From the NCBI RefSeq assembly GCF_044762665.1, contig NZ_JBIWES010000009.1, forward strand, positions 62,001 through 126,000: a DNA stretch of 64,000 bases, given 5' to 3'. Shown in pieces: positions 52,791 to 61,927 of the stretch (the first letter of the stretch is position 1; each line of letters begins with the position of its first letter). Made by a program: the position numbers and the translations under genes. The notes under the pieces are model-generated. The model worked only from the letters and a program-made list of their open reading frames with translations, was not told the origin of the DNA and ran no database searches. The stretch comes from Peribacillus frigoritolerans_B. Lineage in GTDB: Bacteria > Bacillota > Bacilli > Bacillales > DSM-1321.

Positions 52791-54305
52791 ATGCAAACTT
52801 TTCCCGTGCAAGATGTGAAGCATTACATCAATGGTCAATTTGTCGATGGTATCTCAGGAAAAACATTTGAAAATCTTAGCCCTTTTAATAATCAAGCAAT
52901 CAATAATGTGGCAGAAGGGTTTAAAGAGGATATTGATCAAGCGGTCGCTGCTGCAAGAGCTGCATTCGATAATGGCCCATGGAGAACGATGAAAGTGGAA
53001 GAAAGATTGAAGTACATTAATAGGATTGCTGATTTAATTGAAGAAAATGCCGAAGAAATTTCCTTTTTGGAATCACTTGATACAGGGTTGCCGATTAGCC
53101 AGACAAAAAAACAAGCGGCAAGGGGAGCGGAGAATTTCCGTTTTTATTCTGAAATGGTGAAAAGCAGGTTAATAGGAGAGTCATATCAAGTGGATGACAC
53201 TTTCATCAATTATACAATTCATAAACCGATAGGGGTGGCAGGATTAATCACTCCTTGGAATGCGCCTTTCATGTTAGAAACATGGAAGATCGCCCCGGCC
53301 CTGGCTACAGGTAATACATGTGTCCTTAAACCGGCGGAGTGGTCTCCATTGACTGCCAATAAATTAGCACAAATCATCGATCAATCCGGTCTGCCAAAAG
53401 GTGTATTCAATATCGTTCATGGCTTTGGGGAGACAGCAGGGGCGTCCTTGGTTGCCCACCCTGAAGTCCAATTGATATCTTTTACCGGAGAAACGACAAC
53501 CGGTGCTGAAATCATTAAAAATGGTGCAGATACAATGAAACGCTTTTCCATGGAACTTGGAGGTAAATCACCAGCGGTCATTTTTGAAGATGCCGATTTA
53601 GAAAAGGCCCTGGATTCAGTGGTATGGGGAATTTATTCATTCAATGGGGAGCGCTGCACAGCCAATTCCAGATTATTTGTCCATGAATCGATAATAGACC
53701 AGTTCGTTGCAGAATTGAAGGAACGTGTTCATAATATCAAAATTGGAAACCCAATGGATCCAGACACGGAAATCGGACCGCTGATCCATCGTAACCATTA
53801 TAATAATGTCTCCCGTTATCTGGATATAGCAAAAGATGAAGGGGCAGAGATTGTAAGCGGTGCCATCCCAAGTGCGTTCAAGCAAGGGAATTATATTGCC
53901 CCGACGCTTCTCTTAAACTGTACAAATGATATGACGGTGGCACAAGAAGAGATTTTTGGTCCCGTCATGGCGGTCATTCCTTTCAAGGCTGAAGAGGAAG
54001 TGCTCAGAATGGCCAATGATGTAAAGTATGGGCTAGCTGCTTATGTATGGACCAATGATATGAAACGTGGACATAGGTTTGCTCAAGCTGTCGATAGTGG
54101 GATGGTCTGGGTGAATTCCCAAAATGTTAGGGATTTGAGGATTCCATTTGGAGGATCGAAATATAGTGGGGTAGGACGTGAAGGTGGCCATTATAGCTTT
54201 GAATTCTATACGGAAACACAAGTCATCCACGTGGCAATTGGAGAACATCATATTCCAAAATTTGGATACGTAAAACAAAATGCCGTTTCTTCTGCTGAAA
54301 AATAA
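52791..54305 (+). CDS. hpaE: 5-carboxymethyl-2-hydroxymuconate semialdehyde dehydrogenase
   Basis: NAD-dependent aldehyde dehydrogenase of the homoprotocatechuate meta pathway. 504 residues. NAD-binding ISFTGETTTG, catalytic Glu255 in SMELGGKSPAV and catalytic Cys289 in NGERCTANSR. The sequence is HpaE-like across its length and the flanking hpaD supports the substrate. ATG at 52791 follows AAAGGAGG; an ATG at 52713 overlaps the end of the preceding gene and is unlikely. Confidence 0.9.
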   Translation: MQTFPVQDVKHYINGQFVDGISGKTFENLSPFNNQAINNVAEGFKEDIDQAVAAARAAFDNGPWRTMKVEERLKYINRIADLIEENAEEISFLESLDTGLPISQTKKQAARGAENFRFYSEMVKSRLIGESYQVDDTFINYTIHKPIGVAGLITPWNAPFMLETWKIAPALATGNTCVLKPAEWSPLTANKLAQIIDQSGLPKGVFNIVHGFGETAGASLVAHPEVQLISFTGETTTGAEIIKNGADTMKRFSMELGGKSPAVIFEDADLEKALDSVVWGIYSFNGERCTANSRLFVHESIIDQFVAELKERVHNIKIGNPMDPDTEIGPLIHRNHYNNVSRYLDIAKDEGAEIVSGAIPSAFKQGNYIAPTLLLNCTNDMTVAQEEIFGPVMAVIPFKAEEEVLRMANDVKYGLAAYVWTNDMKRGHRFAQAVDSGMVWVNSQNVRDLRIPFGGSKYSGVGREGGHYSFEFYTETQVIHVAIGEHHIPKFGYVKQNAVSSAEK

Positions 54306-54336
54306 TCCGGGTTTCATTAAAGAAGGGGAGAATACT

Positions 54337-55320
54337 ATGAATTTTTCTATTATTCGTGTTGCGAGAACGATACTTAATGTAACAGATTTAGATAAATCAA
54401 GAGCCTTTTATGTGGATGCTTTAGGTTTTATTGAAACGGAAAGAACGAATGATCACATATATTTACGTGGTTTAGAGGAAGCGCATCATCATTCGCTTAT
54501 TTTGCAAAAGGCAGAAAAGCCAAGCGTTGAAGCAATAGGATACAAGGTTGAAAAAGAGGAAGACCTTGAAGGGTTGGAATCTTTCTTCCTGTCCAAGGGA
54601 ATGAAAATGAAGTGGATGCAGGAAGGAACACAGCATGCACTGGGCAAGTCGCTGCGAGTTCAGGATATTTCAGGATTGCCAGTGGAGTTTTTTTACAAAA
54701 TGGATAAAGCCGAGAGATTGCTGCAACGATTCGATATGCATAGGGGTTCGAGGGTCCAAAGAATCGATCATGTGAATTGTTGTGTACCAAATGTGCAAAA
54801 AGCCTCCGATTTTTATGTGAAAGAATTAGGTTTTGCCTGCTCGGAAGATACAGTGGATGAGTCGGGCAAATTATGGGCAACGTGGCTACATAGAAAGCAA
54901 ACGGTCCATGACCAGGCATTCATGAACGGTATCGGCCCAAGACTTCATCATGTAGGCTTCTTTCTGCCTGACCCGCTTGCACTTATCCATGCCTGTGATG
55001 TACTGGCATCACTTGGATATGCAGAGTCCATCGAACGCGGACCAGGAAGGCATGGCCTATCCAATGCATTCTTCCTATATTTAAGAGACCCGGACGGTCA
55101 CAGGATCGAATTATACAATGGGGACTACTTAACATCTGACCCGGATACCGAACCGATTCATTGGGATTTGAATGATCCAAGACGCCAGACATTCTGGGGA
55201 GCCAAAGCTCCGGATTCATGGTTTGATGAGGCATCTTCTGTACTTGATATAATATCAGGAGAAGAAGTCCCGCTTAAAGAACCGATCCTGGCAAAAAGCA
55301 AGCCAGAATTCATCATCTAA
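54337..55320 (+). CDS. hpaD: 3,4-dihydroxyphenylacetate 2,3-dioxygenase (type I extradiol)
   Basis: Ring-cleaving enzyme: homoprotocatechuate to 5-carboxymethyl-2-hydroxymuconate semialdehyde, using Fe(II) or Mn(II). 327 residues with two vicinal-oxygen-chelate domains. Metal ligands: His145 (RIDHVN), His204 or 205 (RLHHVGFF) and Glu258 (HRIELYNGD), spaced as in Brevibacterium fuscum HPCD. The extradiol signature runs from His in GRHGLSNAFF to LYLRDPDGHRIE. ATG at 54337 follows AAGGGGAG. Confidence 0.92.
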   Translation: MNFSIIRVARTILNVTDLDKSRAFYVDALGFIETERTNDHIYLRGLEEAHHHSLILQKAEKPSVEAIGYKVEKEEDLEGLESFFLSKGMKMKWMQEGTQHALGKSLRVQDISGLPVEFFYKMDKAERLLQRFDMHRGSRVQRIDHVNCCVPNVQKASDFYVKELGFACSEDTVDESGKLWATWLHRKQTVHDQAFMNGIGPRLHHVGFFLPDPLALIHACDVLASLGYAESIERGPGRHGLSNAFFLYLRDPDGHRIELYNGDYLTSDPDTEPIHWDLNDPRRQTFWGAKAPDSWFDEASSVLDIISGEEVPLKEPILAKSKPEFII

Positions 55321-55498
55321 AAAGAAGTGGGGTTTAGGATGAATGAGCGAACGTTTCGGCAAAAAATACATCGATTCTCATGGTCTTTTCGATAGGGCGC
55401 CAGTACAACTGGTGAATAGTTGATGGAAGAATGCTGGATTATGGAAGTTCCGTTTACTGAGTTTATAATGGAAGCTTTCAAGAAGCAAAGGAAGGAAG

Positions 55499-56377
55499 AT
55501 GAATTTGGCTATCATTCATGTTCAGCACCCACTTTCCAGTATATATACAAGCAGAACCGTGTGTGCTGGCTCTTGGATTTTTCGACGGAGTTCATCTAGG
55601 CCATCAAGAATTGATAAATCTAGCCAAAAGGATTGCCATTCAGCAAGATTTGAAATTGGCAGTCATGACTTTTTTTCCACATCCAAAGCAAATCATTGGA
55701 AACGATCAAACGCCCCAAACATACATTACTCCTTTAGAGCAAAAAGCAAAAATAATGCAGGATTTAGGTGAGAAACCTTGATAGTCGTGAACTTCGATTC
55801 CGCATTTGCCCATCTTTCACCTTCAGGCTTTATCGAGGATTATCTATGTGGATTTAAATGCAAACATGCCGTGGCTGGATTCGATTTCCGCTATGGGCAT
55901 AAAGGGGAAGGGAATATGGAAACGTTGAAAATCGAAGGTAAGCGATTTTTTGAAGTGACGGAAATGAAGAAATTTGAAATTGATTATGAAAAAGTTAGTT
56001 CCACCAAGCTTAGAAACTTGATTGCGGAAGGTCGGTTTGCATATATCCCGGCATACCTTGGCTCATATTTTGAAAGTCAAGGGATAATCAACTCCAAGGA
56101 TAGTCAACACGTCATCGTTACATTATCGGAAGCATTCCTGACACCCCCGCCCGGCGTGTATTTAATCGAAATCCAAACCGAAGGAAATGTTCATGAGGGA
56201 ATTGCCCATCAAATAATGGACGGATCATTTCAAGGGAGTTGGCATCTGCATTTCAATGAATCTCTTCCTTTGAAAGGAAAGAAGATTCATATCAAATGGA
56301 AAAGTGAAAGTATAAAGAAGTCAAAACAGATGAAGGATATGCGAGCCAAGTCTATAGCGAAGGTGCAAGCATTATAA
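55499..56377 (+). pseudogene. RibF-like FAD synthetase/riboflavin kinase homolog, frameshifted
   Basis: A coherent RibF-type N-terminal domain is spread over three frames. MNLAIIHVQHPLS starts at 55499; after a 1-nt shift near 55537 the frame VYIQAEPCVLALGFFDGVHL...FFPHPKQIIG...PLEQKAKIMQDLG follows. A second shift near 55770, explained by loss of one A in GAGAAACC, leads into LIVVNFDSAFAHLSPSGF and KHAVAGFDFRYGHKGEGN...VSSTKLRN. The C-terminal riboflavin-kinase part is weak. An intact copy would supply FAD, which HpaB uses. Sequencing error is the alternative. Confidence 0.75.
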
Positions 56378-56394
56378 AAGATATGGTCAGGGAC

Positions 56395-56428
56395 AGGGCA
56401 GCAGTGGGAGCTTACTGCTGCCCTATTT
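56395..56428 (+). terminator. Hairpin terminator after the RibF-like gene
   Basis: 11-bp perfect stem AGGGCAGCAGT / ACTGCTGCCCT with 8-nt loop. Only a weak T-run follows. The remaining gap to 56625 shows nothing else. Confidence 0.55.
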
Positions 56429-56625
56429 GTAAGTGTCATCAGTTATACAAAAGGAGTACGGAAAGCTTAGTAATTGGTTTTAGACCCTCTTTGTGCAGAA
56501 TAGTTTGTTGGGATTTTGGGAGGCCGGGGGGATATGTGCCATGGAAGAAAGCGGCTGACATTGGAGAGGCTCTATAATACAGGTACCGTCCTTGGAAAAA
56601 TAAATATCAGAAGAGGTGCGAAGAG

Positions 56626-56964
56626 ATGGTTCGGTTGGAAAAAAAACTTGAAGAATCGGAACAAACTAATCTAGTGGATTATGAAAAAATTGTTGCCTCC
56701 AAAGAGTTTCAGAATATGCTTTCCGATAAAAAGAAATTCGTCATCCCTTTTACGATTTTCTTTATGGGATATTCCATGCTTTTGCCTTTCCTGGTTTTTT
56801 ACACAGATATCCTGGATCGCCCTTTCATTGGGGACATAACATGGGCGTGGGTGTACGGTGTCTCCATTACGGTTATGTCTGTATGGGTTTGCAGCGTATA
56901 TGTACGGAAATCAGAAAGAATCGATGAACAGATAAAAGAAATCATCGAGAAAGAAGGGCTTTGA
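56626..56964 (+). CDS. DUF485 family membrane protein (symporter partner)
   Basis: 112 residues with two transmembrane helices (about 40-60 and 75-93) between charged ends. DUF485 proteins are nearly always encoded directly before a sodium:solute symporter, as here (3-bp gap), and are presumed accessory subunits; compare B. subtilis ywcB-ywcA and E. coli yjcH-actP. Ribosome binding site AGAGGTGCG. Confidence 0.85.
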   Translation: MVRLEKKLEESEQTNLVDYEKIVASKEFQNMLSDKKKFVIPFTIFFMGYSMLLPFLVFYTDILDRPFIGDITWAWVYGVSITVMSVWVCSVYVRKSERIDEQIKEIIEKEGL

Positions 56965-56967
56965 ATC

Positions 56968-58533
56968 ATGAATTGGACAGTTATTATTCTCTTTACGCTA
57001 ATGTCGATAGGTACACTTTTCATCACGTATTTCGCTTCCAAAAAAACTAAAACGGCAGGCTCTTTTTATACGGCTGGAGGCGGGTTGACCGCTAGGCAAA
57101 ATGGACTTGCATTGGCCGGGGACTTTATGTCGGCTTCCACGTTTTTAGGGTTGATTGGGGCATTTTCCTTAACGGGGTATGATGGATTTTTCCTGATGTA
57201 TGGAGCACTTGTTTCATTTCTTGTCGTGCTATTCCTAGTGGCTGAACCATTAAGGAACTTAGGGAAATACACATTGGCCGATATGGTGACTACCAGGTTC
57301 AAATATAAACAGGTCAGGGGAGTGACCGCTTTTAATACCCTGGTGATATCAGTCATGTACATGCTGGGGCAACTTGTTGCAGCAGGTGCTTTATTTAAAT
57401 TGCTTTTAGACATCCCGTATAATACCTCTGTCATCATCGTAGGTATTGTAATGTTGGTATTTGTTCTATTTGGGGGGATGACGGCGACGAGCTGGGTGCA
57501 GATCATTAAAGCCATCCTGCTGATAGGCGGTGTGTTTATATTATTCATGATCGTCATGTGGAAGCTGAATTTTAGTTTCATCGGAATTTTCACGGAAATG
57601 AAAACAGCAACACCCATGGGTACAGATTACCTGAAGGCAGGTATTAAGTATGCCAGTGGGTGGGATGCAGCTTCCTTGTCACTGGGCCTGATTCTGGGAA
57701 CGGCAGGTCTACCTCACATTTTAATACGTTTTTTGACTGTCCCGAATGCACGAGTGGCAAGAAAGTCGGTTGTTTGGGTGATGTGGATTATGGGTGCTTT
57801 TCATATCATGGTCATTTTTCTCGGATTTGGTGCTGCGAAGTTGGTTGGAACATCGAATATCATGGCCGCTAATCCAGCGGGTAACATGGCTGCACCTTTA
57901 TTGGCACAACTTGTGGGCGGGGATATCTTATTCGCATTTATTGCGGCCGTTTCCTTCGCAACGATACTCGCAGTAGTTGCGGGAATCGTTTTAACAGGTG
58001 CTACGGCATTTTCACATGATTTTTATAATGAAATATTAAAAGATGGAAAAGCGACGGAAAAACAGCAAATGACGATGGCTAGATGGGCTTCCATTGGTGT
58101 GACAGCACTTGCGATTGTTTTATCATTAGGTCTTCAGGAATTCAATGTAGCGTTTCTGGCATCGATTGCCTTTACATTGGCCGCCAGTTCGAATTTGCCA
58201 GTAATCCTCCTTACGATCTATTGGAAAAAATTCAATAAAACCGGAGCAATAGTCGGCATGATGACAGGTCTTTTTGGTACACTTTTGCTAGTGGCCCTAA
58301 GTCCAAATGTCTGGAACCCGGTTCCCGGAGTCACCATTATGACAGGTGACCCAATTTTCCCTTTGAATTCACCAGGAATCATTTCCATTCCGATTGGATT
58401 CCTCGCATGCTATTTAGGTGCCCTGATCGGTAATCGCAGGGCTGGTTTGAAAACGGTTACAAAAGATAATTATAATGAAATCCTGGTAAAGTCCAATACC
58501 GGTCATGATGTTAAGGGTGTTTTGCGACATTGA
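56968..58533 (+). CDS. Sodium:solute symporter (SSS family), probable 4-HPA or carboxylate importer
   Basis: 521 residues, about 13 membrane helices, ActP/acetate-permease subgroup: FYTAGGGLTARQNGLALAGDFMSASTFLG near the start and ATILAVVAGIVLTGATAFSHDFY in the middle (SSS signature region). Its place inside the hpa gene set points to 4-hydroxyphenylacetate or a related aromatic acid as substrate; acetate-like monocarboxylates remain possible. ATG at 56968 is preceded by a weak site inside the DUF485 gene (GAAAGAAGGG). Confidence 0.85.
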   Translation: MNWTVIILFTLMSIGTLFITYFASKKTKTAGSFYTAGGGLTARQNGLALAGDFMSASTFLGLIGAFSLTGYDGFFLMYGALVSFLVVLFLVAEPLRNLGKYTLADMVTTRFKYKQVRGVTAFNTLVISVMYMLGQLVAAGALFKLLLDIPYNTSVIIVGIVMLVFVLFGGMTATSWVQIIKAILLIGGVFILFMIVMWKLNFSFIGIFTEMKTATPMGTDYLKAGIKYASGWDAASLSLGLILGTAGLPHILIRFLTVPNARVARKSVVWVMWIMGAFHIMVIFLGFGAAKLVGTSNIMAANPAGNMAAPLLAQLVGGDILFAFIAAVSFATILAVVAGIVLTGATAFSHDFYNEILKDGKATEKQQMTMARWASIGVTALAIVLSLGLQEFNVAFLASIAFTLAASSNLPVILLTIYWKKFNKTGAIVGMMTGLFGTLLLVALSPNVWNPVPGVTIMTGDPIFPLNSPGIISIPIGFLACYLGALIGNRRAGLKTVTKDNYNEILVKSNTGHDVKGVLRH

Positions 58534-58591
58534 ATGATGTAAAAGCATGCCTATAAATAAAGCGCGGGTCATCGCACTTGTGAATGGATTT

Positions 58592-58632
58592 GAAAAAGCA
58601 GCCATCTCCTGATGAGTTGCTTTTTTCTTTTC
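58592..58632. terminator. Bidirectional terminator between the symporter and LysR genes
   Basis: Stem AAAAAGCA...CATC / GATG...TTGCTTTTTT, flanked by A and T runs, between convergent genes. Confidence 0.7.
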
Positions 58633-58713
58633 AATGGATAAGGAGATTCCAACAAGTACCAAATAAAATTAAAAGAAGTACTGATGCACTAATATTCAAG
58701 GATAACTGGCCAT

Positions 58714-59583
58714 TCATTCAGAAAATGTTTCCAGGAATTTGACGGCTCCTTTGGAAAGGTAGCGTTCTTCGAGCCAAATAAGAGCGGCTTCCGATTGTAC
58801 TTCACAATCTATCAATTCGACTATTTTTATCCCCTGGGTTGAAAACGATTTGGATGTGGTACGTGGCATGATGGTAGCGCCTATTCCTTCCTTCACTAAA
58901 GATAAGATCATTGCAGCATCAGGACATTCACATACAATCGTAGGTTCGAATCCATGTCTGAAGCATTCATCCACTATAAGTTCGTAAGTACCTTGACCGC
59001 TTACCCTATGCAGCAATAAGAGGGGATATTCTTTAATTTGTTTGAATTCGATGGAGTCTGGGATATCCCAATCTTTTGGGGTGACAAGCACAAAATCTTC
59101 CGGCGGAAGGTTAATCGATGAGAATTCCTTACCGTTAATAGGAAGCCGTACAATGGCCAACTCGATTTCCCTGTTTATTAAGCCTTCTGTCAAACGGAAC
59201 GTATCACCTTCCATTAACTTGAAACGTATGTCAGGGTATTTATCTCTAAAGGTCCTTATCCTTTGCGGAATGTAAGAAAAGCAAGTTTTTACTGACCCTA
59301 TGGAAAGAGTGCCCTTTACCCCTTTACTGACTTCCTTCACTTCCAGTAGTGATTCTTCAAACTGGTTTAATAGGGCTTCAGCTTTTTTATAAAGGACCTT
59401 GCCAGTTTCAGTGAGTTCAAGTTTCTTTCCATTCCGATCGAAAAGTTTTTCACCGATTTCCATTTCCATTAATTTAAGTTGCTGGCTAAGAGGCGGTTGC
59501 GCCATATGTAATTTTTTTGCGGCTTTGGTTACTTGTTCTTCCTGTACGATCGTCACAAAATATTTTAACTGCCGGATGTCCAT
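58714..59583 (-). CDS. LysR-family transcriptional regulator
   Basis: 289 residues. N-terminal winged helix-turn-helix (about 1-60; MDIRQLKYFVTIVQEEQVTKAAKKLHMAQPPLSQQLK is standard in pattern) and a periplasmic-binding-like co-inducer domain (about 90-285). ATG at 59583 has GAGGTG on the minus strand; a start 18 bp upstream lacks one. Divergent from hpaB, with a shared 163-bp intergenic region, so it most likely controls hpaB in response to an aromatic acid. Confidence 0.88.
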   Translation of the reverse strand: MDIRQLKYFVTIVQEEQVTKAAKKLHMAQPPLSQQLKLMEMEIGEKLFDRNGKKLELTETGKVLYKKAEALLNQFEESLLEVKEVSKGVKGTLSIGSVKTCFSYIPQRIRTFRDKYPDIRFKLMEGDTFRLTEGLINREIELAIVRLPINGKEFSSINLPPEDFVLVTPKDWDIPDSIEFKQIKEYPLLLLHRVSGQGTYELIVDECFRHGFEPTIVCECPDAAMILSLVKEGIGATIMPRTTSKSFSTQGIKIVELIDCEVQSEAALIWLEERYLSKGAVKFLETFSE

Positions 59584-59648
59584 TATATACACCTCATACA
59601 TATGATTAACATATACATATTGAATTTTTTAAGTATTATATATATATC

Positions 59649-59672
59649 ATAACACATGGTATATTTTGTTAT
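59649..59672. promoter_or_regulatory. Candidate LysR operator between the LysR gene and hpaB
   Basis: ATAACA (59649-59654) and TGTTAT (59667-59672) form an inverted repeat with 12-nt spacer, of the size bound by LysR dimers. It lies about 75 bp before hpaB. Confidence 0.4.
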
Positions 59673-59705
59673 AGGAATTAATTCAATATTTGGAATTTAT
59701 TAAAT

Positions 59706-59719
59706 TGTAAGCGCTTCTT
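59706..59719 (+). promoter_or_regulatory. Candidate cre site before hpaB
   Basis: TGTAAGCGCTTCTT matches the left half and centre of the CcpA consensus and fails only near the right end. It lies 28 bp before the start codon, a position where CcpA would repress. Confidence 0.4.
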
Positions 59720-59746
59720 TACATTGATACTAAGGGGGATGTAAGC

Positions 59747-61219
59747 ATGCCGGCTAAAACAGGTAAAGAATATATCGATAGGGTGGACAAAGCAAAGGCG
59801 AATGTATGGATCAACGGGGAGCAAGTAAAAGATAAGATCAGTCAACACCCAGCTTTTAAAGGGGTCATGAAAACACAGGCCGAATTATATGATTTGCAGC
59901 ATGATTCCGCAAAAAATGACATCATGACTTATATTTCACCAACCTCAAACGAAAGAGTAGGGACCTCATTCATGCAGCCGCGGACTAAGGAAGACCTTGA
60001 AAAAAGGAGGAAAATGATTCAAGAATGGGCAAGACATAATAATGGAATGATGGGACGTTCCCCTGACTATATCAACAGTGGGATGATGGCGTACGGTACT
60101 GCAGCTGATATGTTCGGCACTCAGGATTCGGCATTTGCCAAAAATATGAAAGATTATTATGAGCTCTGCCGGGAAAAGGATTTGTCGTTGACACATACCC
60201 TGATTCAACCCCAGGTTAATAGGGGAGTTAGTGCCGCAAAGCTTCCGGATCCTTACATCGCTGCACGGATTGCAGGCAAGAATTCAGAAGGACTTATTAT
60301 AAAGGGTGCCAGATTATTAGCTACACAAGGAGGAATCACGGATGAAATCATGGTTTTCCCTTCAACATTGCTAAAACAATCAGAAGAAGAAAACCCTTAT
60401 GCATTCGCATTCTCCATACCAAATAATACACCAGGGTTGAAATTCATCTGTCGTGAATCATTCGACTATGGCAAATCACATTTTGACCATCCCCTTGGTT
60501 CAAGATTTGAGGAGATGGATACGATTATCGTTTTTGATGATGTAGTCGTACCTTGGAATCGGGTATTTGCATATGGGGATGTAAGCATTTGCAACCAGGC
60601 CTATAATGAAAGCAATGCAGTTGTTCATATGACCCATCAGGTGGTATCGAAGAATATCGCCAAAACCGAGTTCATTCTGGGGATTTTGCAGCTTATGGTG
60701 GAAACCATCAATATCGGGCAATACCAGCATGTTCAGGAGAAAATCTCGGAAGTCATCATAGCGCTTGAAACGGTAAAGGCTTTCATTACAGCTTCGGAGG
60801 CAAACGCAAAAGTGGATAAGTGGGGAATGATGACTCCCGATTTCACACCGTTAAACATAGCCCGGAATTATTATCCGAAGATCTACCCTAGATTCAGTGA
60901 AATAATGCAGCTTCTTGGAGCTAGTGGCTTAATGGCGATACCAAATGAAGCTGATTTCAATTCGGAGCTTCGACCGGATTTGGATAAATATCTTCAAGCC
61001 GCGAATGGTGGAGCGTATGACAGGGTTAAATTGTATCGTCTCGCATGGGATGTATGCATGAGTTCATTTGGATCCAGGCAAACGCTGTACGAAAGATTCT
61101 TTTTTGGGGATCCGGTCCGTATGGCAAGCGCTTTATATAACGGATATGATAAACAGGAATATGTGGACCGTGTCAAAGAGTTCTTGAACCGTACTGAAAA
61201 CCTTGCAGAAATCAACTGA
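59747..61219 (+). CDS. hpaB: 4-hydroxyphenylacetate 3-monooxygenase, oxygenase component
   Basis: FADH2-dependent hydroxylase: 4-HPA to 3,4-dihydroxyphenylacetate. 490 residues (usual 480-520). The acyl-CoA-dehydrogenase-like fold of the HpaB family is seen in MGRSPDYINSGMMAYGTAADMFG, LTHTLIQPQVNR, and EEMDTIIVFDDVVVPWNRVF. It needs reduced flavin from a partner (HpaC), which is not in the window. Ribosome binding site AAGGGGGATG. Confidence 0.92.
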   Translation: MPAKTGKEYIDRVDKAKANVWINGEQVKDKISQHPAFKGVMKTQAELYDLQHDSAKNDIMTYISPTSNERVGTSFMQPRTKEDLEKRRKMIQEWARHNNGMMGRSPDYINSGMMAYGTAADMFGTQDSAFAKNMKDYYELCREKDLSLTHTLIQPQVNRGVSAAKLPDPYIAARIAGKNSEGLIIKGARLLATQGGITDEIMVFPSTLLKQSEEENPYAFAFSIPNNTPGLKFICRESFDYGKSHFDHPLGSRFEEMDTIIVFDDVVVPWNRVFAYGDVSICNQAYNESNAVVHMTHQVVSKNIAKTEFILGILQLMVETINIGQYQHVQEKISEVIIALETVKAFITASEANAKVDKWGMMTPDFTPLNIARNYYPKIYPRFSEIMQLLGASGLMAIPNEADFNSELRPDLDKYLQAANGGAYDRVKLYRLAWDVCMSSFGSRQTLYERFFFGDPVRMASALYNGYDKQEYVDRVKEFLNRTENLAEIN

Positions 61220-61299
61220 GCCAGGTAGCAGTGGCAAAAGATTTTAATTTAAGGCTGTTTTCACATACTTTGTTGCTATTTACAAGTAGTGCGGTGTGG

Positions 61300-61424
61300 T
61301 TGATTTCCCCTCCAGATGCTCGCTTTCCGCGGGGCGGGCGGTGAGCCTCCTCGGCGTAAACGCCTGTGGGGTCTCACCTGTCCCGCTGCTCCCGCAGGAG
61401 TCTCACACTTCCGCTCCAATCAAT
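61300..61424. repeat. GC-rich palindromic repeat element
   Basis: A very GC-rich island of about 125 bp in an A/T-rich gap, bounded by TTGATT (61300) and AATCAA (61418). It contains a strong hairpin GGTGAGCCTCCTCGGCG / CGCC...GTCTCACC with loop TAAA, plus CGCTTTCCGCGGGGCGGGCG and CCCGCTGCTCCCGCAGGAG. I recognise it as a type of intergenic repeat common in Bacillus-like genomes; copy number cannot be judged from one window. Confidence 0.65.
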
Positions 61425-61474
61425 CTTAAATAGTTTCGTTTTAAAAACAACAATCTTTATGAAAAGTGCCTAAT

Positions 61475-61513
61475 TTAAAGGCCTTCCCGATGATGTGGAA
61501 GGCCTTTAAATAT
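61475..61513. terminator. Bidirectional terminator between hpaB and hpaF
   Basis: A perfect 15-bp stem ATTTAAAGGCCTTCC / GGAAGGCCTTTAAAT, 9-nt loop, between convergent transcription units. Confidence 0.88.
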
Positions 61514-61523
61514 GAAATCTTGT

Positions 61524-61910
61524 TCATTTATTATATCGATCATGGATATTATTCTTTTTATATGTGCCAAAATCACTGAATTCCGTAAGTTCCATGGAGA
61601 GGGCAAGAAATCTTTTTGAAAAGAGGGATGCCAAATGGGACTCCATCGTTTCGAATAGATGGTCACATACTTTGGTTTTATCACTGTTCTGGCGTCCAGC
61701 TCCAATTTTTAGTATGGCATGAACAAAGGCATCATCCTCTGTACCATCGGCAACACGATAATGCTTCAATTCGATGGCCCGGGATCGAATGCCGCCAATT
61801 GGAAAGATGGAAGGATAGGATATCAGTACATCATTCACCTTCTTTAATAAGCCGTCAATCTGGATTTCATCTTTGATATTATCCGTATATTCAATAATAA
61901 TATGAGGCAT
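61524..61910 (-). CDS. hpaF: 5-carboxymethyl-2-hydroxymuconate delta-isomerase
   Basis: Isomerises 5-carboxymethyl-2-hydroxymuconate. 128 residues (E. coli HpaF/HpcD 126). Tautomerase superfamily: Pro2 becomes the catalytic N-terminal proline after Met removal (MPHIIIEYTDNI), and AIELKHYRVADGTEDDAFVH is the conserved middle. Ribosome binding site AAGGAAGGG on the minus strand. Last gene of hpaG1-hpaG2-hpaF; 17 bp separate it from hpaG2. Confidence 0.9.
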   Translation of the reverse strand: MPHIIIEYTDNIKDEIQIDGLLKKVNDVLISYPSIFPIGGIRSRAIELKHYRVADGTEDDAFVHAILKIGAGRQNSDKTKVCDHLFETMESHLASLFSKRFLALSMELTEFSDFGTYKKNNIHDRYNK

Positions 61911-61927
61911 ATGATTAGTCCCTTCCT

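Noticed and set aside
55423..55600. 57-codon open frame between hpaD and the RibF-like gene
   Set aside because: It overlaps the better supported RibF-like sequence in another frame and has no recognisable domain.
56383..56577. 64-codon open frame with a CPIC motif
   Set aside because: It reads through the terminator hairpin at 56395-56424 and has no good ribosome binding site.
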